DNA of 8,258 nucleotides from Archaeoglobaceae archaeon (GTDB lineage: Archaea; Halobacteriota; Archaeoglobi; Archaeoglobales; Archaeoglobaceae): positions 1-8,258 of the forward strand of contig JANXDJ010000058.1 in NCBI GenBank assembly GCA_025059545.1. Direction: 5' to 3'. This document shows positions 6,083 through 8,258 of the stretch, in pieces. Every line of letters starts with the position of its first letter. Within the stretch, counting starts at the first letter, position 1. The notes below the pieces were generated by a model that saw only the letters and a program-made list of their open reading frames with translations, was not told the DNA's origin and did not search any database. The position numbers and the translations under genes are program-made.

Positions 6083-7279
6083 GTGGTAATTGAAGACGTT
6101 CGATATAGGATCATTTTCGACAGCAGAGGTCGTGAAACTGTTGAGTGTGAAGTTGAAAGTAGTGGTATTGTCTGCAGAGCTTCTGCACCAAGTGGAGCTT
6201 CCACTGGGAGCGAGGAAGCGGTTGTAGTTAACCCAAGAAAATATGGGGAAATTGGGGAAAAGGTTGCAAAAACTCTTATTGGTATAAACGTTTTCGATCA
6301 AGAAGAAGTCGATAACGCACTTAGATCTTTAGACGGCACTGAGAATTTTTCAAACATAGGAGGTAATTTTGCAATCTCTGCAAGTATTGCAGTTGCTAAA
6401 TGCGCTTCGGAAATTTTGGGATTACCCTTATGCCTTTATCTTGGTGGTGTTTTTGCAAAAGAGATTCCTTACCCACTTGGAAACGTTATTGGTGGTGGAA
6501 AGCACGCTGAAGGTTCTACAAATATTCAGGAGTTTCTTGTTATCCCCGTAGGTGCAAAAAGTTTCTTGGAAGCTCAGAAGGCGAATTCAGAAGTGCATAA
6601 AAAAGTTCGGGAAGAGTTGAAGGCGAGAGGAATATTTTCAGCAAAAGGCGATGAAGGAGCATGGGCAGCGCAGATCAGCGATAAGACTGCTTTTGAAGTT
6701 CTCAACAGAGCGATAGAGAGAGTAAAAAACGAGAATAGTGTTGAAGTTAGAATGGGTATAGACGTTGCTGCAAGCGAACTTTGGGATGGCAAGAAATACG
6801 TTTACAGCGACAAAAATCTAAGCAGGGATCAGCAAGTGGAGCATATATTAAAGATCGTTGAGGAATACGATCTCCTCTACGTCGAGGATCCTTTCCATGA
6901 AAACGATTTTGAAAGCTTTTCTGAGCTGACAAAGCAGGTTAAATGTATGGTTTGCGGTGATGACTTATTTGTGACCAATGTTAGAAGACTAAAGAGAGGT
7001 ATTGAGCTCAAAGCCGGAAACACATTGCTTGTTAAGCCAAATCAGATTGGAACGCTTACAGACACCTTTAGAGCTGTAAAACTTGCCAAAGATCATGGCT
7101 ATAGCATCGTTGTGAGCCATAGAAGTGGCGAAACTGAGGACAACTACATTTCACACCTTGCAGTTGCTTTTAACGCAAAGTTAATAAAGACAGGAGTAGT
7201 CGGAGGAGAAAGAATTTCAAAGCTAAATGAGATGATACGGATAGAAGAGATGCTAAAGGCAAAAATGGTGAGAATATGA
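6083..7279 (+). CDS. eno: Enolase (phosphopyruvate hydratase)
   Basis: A cytoplasmic glycolytic and gluconeogenic enzyme that interconverts 2-phosphoglycerate and phosphoenolpyruvate, using magnesium. At 398 residues it is slightly shorter than the usual 410-430, but all active-site residues are visible: the SGAST loop (37-41), H141 and E150 in [16 protein letters not shown]191 in GDEG, metal ligands D227 (GIDVAASE), E268 (VEDPF) and D293 (GDDL), catalytic K318 (VKPNQIGT), H346-R347-S348 (SHRSGETED) and K369 (IKTG). The DSRGRETVE stretch at 13-21 replaces the common DSRGNPTVE. The GTG start is supported by GAGGTGGT at 6072-6079, which overlaps the rpoK stop, and by the family-like N-terminus. 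Its TGA overlaps the rps2 ATG by 4 nt. Enolase inside a ribosomal/RNA polymerase operon is a known archaeal arrangement. Confidence 0.97.
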   Translation: MVIEDVRYRIIFDSRGRETVECEVESSGIVCRASAPSGASTGSEEAVVVNPRKYGEIGEKVAKTLIGINVFDQEEVDNALRSLDGTENFSNIGGNFAISASIAVAKCASEILGLPLCLYLGGVFAKEIPYPLGNVIGGGKHAEGSTNIQEFLVIPVGAKSFLEAQKANSEVHKKVREELKARGIFSAKGDEGAWAAQISDKTAFEVLNRAIERVKNENSVEVRMGIDVAASELWDGKKYVYSDKNLSRDQQVEHILKIVEEYDLLYVEDPFHENDFESFSELTKQVKCMVCGDDLFVTNVRRLKRGIELKAGNTLLVKPNQIGTLTDTFRAVKLAKDHGYSIVVSHRSGETEDNYISHLAVAFNAKLIKTGVVGGERISKLNEMIRIEEMLKAKMVRI

Positions 7280-7869
7280 TGGAGACAGAGTATGAATATC
7301 TAATTCCTCCAGAGGAGTACCTCGCAGCGGGAGTGCACATCGGAACTCAGGTTAAGACAGGCGACATGAGGGAGTTCATCTTCAAAGTTAGGCAGGACGG
7401 ACTCTACATACTCGATATAAAGAAACTGGATGAGAGATTAAGGGCTTGTGTAAAACTACTCCTCAGATACGAGCCTTCAAAGATCTTGCTTGTTGCAGCG
7501 AGGCAGTATGCACATAAGCCAGTAAAAAAGCTTTCAGAGGTGATTGGAGCAAAATACATGATCGACAGATTCGTTCCAGGAACTTTGACTAACCCTAACA
7601 TAAAAGAATACACCGAACCAGACATAGTTTTCGTGAACGATCCAGCAATAGACAAGCAGGCAATAGCGGAGGCGACAAAAATAGGGATTCCAGTCATCGC
7701 TCTATGCGATACAAACAACACTACTGCAGATGTTGATCTGATCATCCCAACGAACAACAAGGGCAGAAAAGCTTTAGCTTTGATCTACTGGCTAATTGCA
7801 AGAGAAATGAAGAAGGCTAAGGGCGAAAGCTTCAATTACACGGTTGAAGACTTTGAAGCTGAACTATAA
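7276..7869 (+). CDS. rps2: Small-subunit ribosomal protein uS2
   Basis: A 197-residue protein of the small ribosomal subunit, at normal archaeal length. Signatures are the N-terminal [17 protein letters not shown] (15-31), the [13 protein letters not shown] segment, [10 protein letters not shown], and the conserved [20 protein letters not shown] region near the C-terminus. It begins at tandem ATG codons (7276 and 7279). The first overlaps the eno stop in ATGA; the second sits 7 nt after GGTGA and may be the better spaced start, a difference of one residue. It is the last gene of the rightward operon here, because the next gene converges on it 12 nt away. Confidence 0.96.
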   Translation: MMETEYEYLIPPEEYLAAGVHIGTQVKTGDMREFIFKVRQDGLYILDIKKLDERLRACVKLLLRYEPSKILLVAARQYAHKPVKKLSEVIGAKYMIDRFVPGTLTNPNIKEYTEPDIVFVNDPAIDKQAIAEATKIGIPVIALCDTNNTTADVDLIIPTNNKGRKALALIYWLIAREMKKAKGESFNYTVEDFEAEL

Positions 7870-7877
7870 TTTTCTTT
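7870..7877 (+). terminator. Candidate T-rich terminator of the ribosomal operon
   Basis: TTTTCTTT follows the rps2 TAA directly, and T-richness continues to 7883. Archaeal polymerases terminate at such tracts without needing a hairpin. It lies in the 12-nt gap before the convergent gene. The tract is short, so support is modest. Confidence 0.4.
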
Positions 7878-7881
7878 GAAT

Positions 7882-8223
7882 TTACTCAACTTTTAAAAAC
7901 TTCTTCACGAATCTCTTATACCATTCAAGTTCCTCTTCTCTAATCAAATGAATTTCAAATGGTGCAAAGACGTCTATCCGCTTTAAGATCTCAGCTACGA
8001 TCTTTGATCTATCTAAAATTCTCTTGGGAGTATTCTTAGACACTATAAGCACGTCTATATCGCTCGCCATAGTAGCTTTTCCTTCGACAACAGAGCCAAA
8101 CAAAAAAACATCAGCATTGCCGAGAAGCTCAATAGCAATTTCTTTTATTTTCTTCGCATACTCCATATATTTTTCGAAGTAAATTCTCTCTTTTCTTGCA
8201 ATTTCTGCTTTTAAATCGAACAT
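7882..8223 (-). CDS. Minimal nucleotidyltransferase (MNT) domain protein, probable HEPN-MNT antitoxin
   Basis: A 113-residue protein of the DNA polymerase beta-like nucleotidyltransferase superfamily. The diagnostic motif is LFGSVVEGKATMASDIDVLI, with G43-S44 and the metal-binding D55 and D57; a third acidic residue is probably E90 in FEIHLI. Such single-domain proteins in archaea usually pair with a HEPN-domain RNase. In studied pairs the MNT partner neutralises the toxin, in some cases by adding AMP to a tyrosine. The intact DxD suggests an active enzyme. The ATG at 8223 overlaps the end of the upstream gene by 13 nt, and GAGGAG lies 2 nt before it, a tight but usable SD. It converges on rps2. 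The antitoxin role depends on the partner gene, which lies mostly outside the window. Confidence 0.8.
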   Translation of the reverse strand: MFDLKAEIARKERIYFEKYMEYAKKIKEIAIELLGNADVFLFGSVVEGKATMASDIDVLIVSKNTPKRILDRSKIVAEILKRIDVFAPFEIHLIREEELEWYKRFVKKFLKVE

Positions 8224-8258
8224 AGCTCCTCAACGACATTCTTTATCTTCTTTGCGGT
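8211..8258 (-). CDS. C-terminal end of an upstream gene, possibly the HEPN partner
   Basis: Fifteen codons and a TAA are visible, reading TAKKIKNVVEELCSI at the C-terminus. The other two minus-strand frames both close in this stretch. The frame enters from the right edge and overlaps the MNT gene by 13 nt, which is how a coupled toxin-antitoxin partner would be arranged. A lysine-rich amphipathic helix is compatible with the last helix of a HEPN domain, but 15 residues cannot identify a family. The HEPN reading is inferred mainly from the neighbour. Confidence 0.45.
   Translation of the reverse strand, partial: TAKKIKNVVEELCSI

Noticed and set aside
5716..6301. Long open frames on the minus strand opposite tRNA-Pro, rpoK and the start of eno (about 160 residues each)
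   Set aside because: They run antisense to well-supported genes and across a tRNA, have no recognisable domain, and look like shadows of coding bias on the other strand.

Overview
The window comes from an archaeon, most likely a thermophilic euryarchaeon. Three things point there: an archaeal-type ribosomal/RNA polymerase operon (eL18-uL13-uS9-RpoN-tRNA-Pro-RpoK-enolase-uS2), TATA-type promoters instead of bacterial -35/-10 boxes, and a tRNA without encoded CCA. Heavy AGA/AGG and ATA codon use suits a thermophile. Archaeoglobaceae is my best guess at family level, but this is inference from gene order and protein style, not a search result.

Left half (1-4208, minus strand). A compact cluster reads leftward from about 4.2 kb: an Lrp/AsnC-family regulator, a class I PLP aminotransferase, a MoaD/SAMP-type ubiquitin-fold sulfur carrier, and a large Lhr-type superfamily 2 helicase cut off by the left edge. 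The first three overlap in series (41 and 14 nt). The aminotransferase (TTG start) and moaD each have a strong Shine-Dalgarno (SD) site inside the upstream gene, so they are probably one mRNA. Lhr follows moaD after 31 nt.

Middle (4209-4295). A short divergent promoter region separates this cluster from the rightward operon. It holds two TATA-like boxes, one fitting each direction.

Right half (4296-7869, plus strand). rpl18e, rpl13, rps9, rpoN, a tRNA-Pro(CGG) gene, rpoK, eno and rps2 are packed with 4-nt overlaps or very short gaps. The oddest spot is the tRNA. The rpoN reading frame runs 15 nt into it and takes its stop codon from tRNA positions 13-15, while the rpoK start lies 8 nt past the mature tRNA 3' end. 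tRNA maturation would therefore cut the polycistronic mRNA exactly between two RNA polymerase subunit genes.

Right edge (7882-8258, minus strand). A minimal nucleotidyltransferase (MNT) of the HEPN-MNT toxin-antitoxin type converges on rps2 with a 12-nt gap. The last 15 codons of an overlapping upstream gene, possibly its HEPN partner, are visible. No stretch longer than 300 nt lacks a gene. No insertion sequence, CRISPR array or replication origin was seen.
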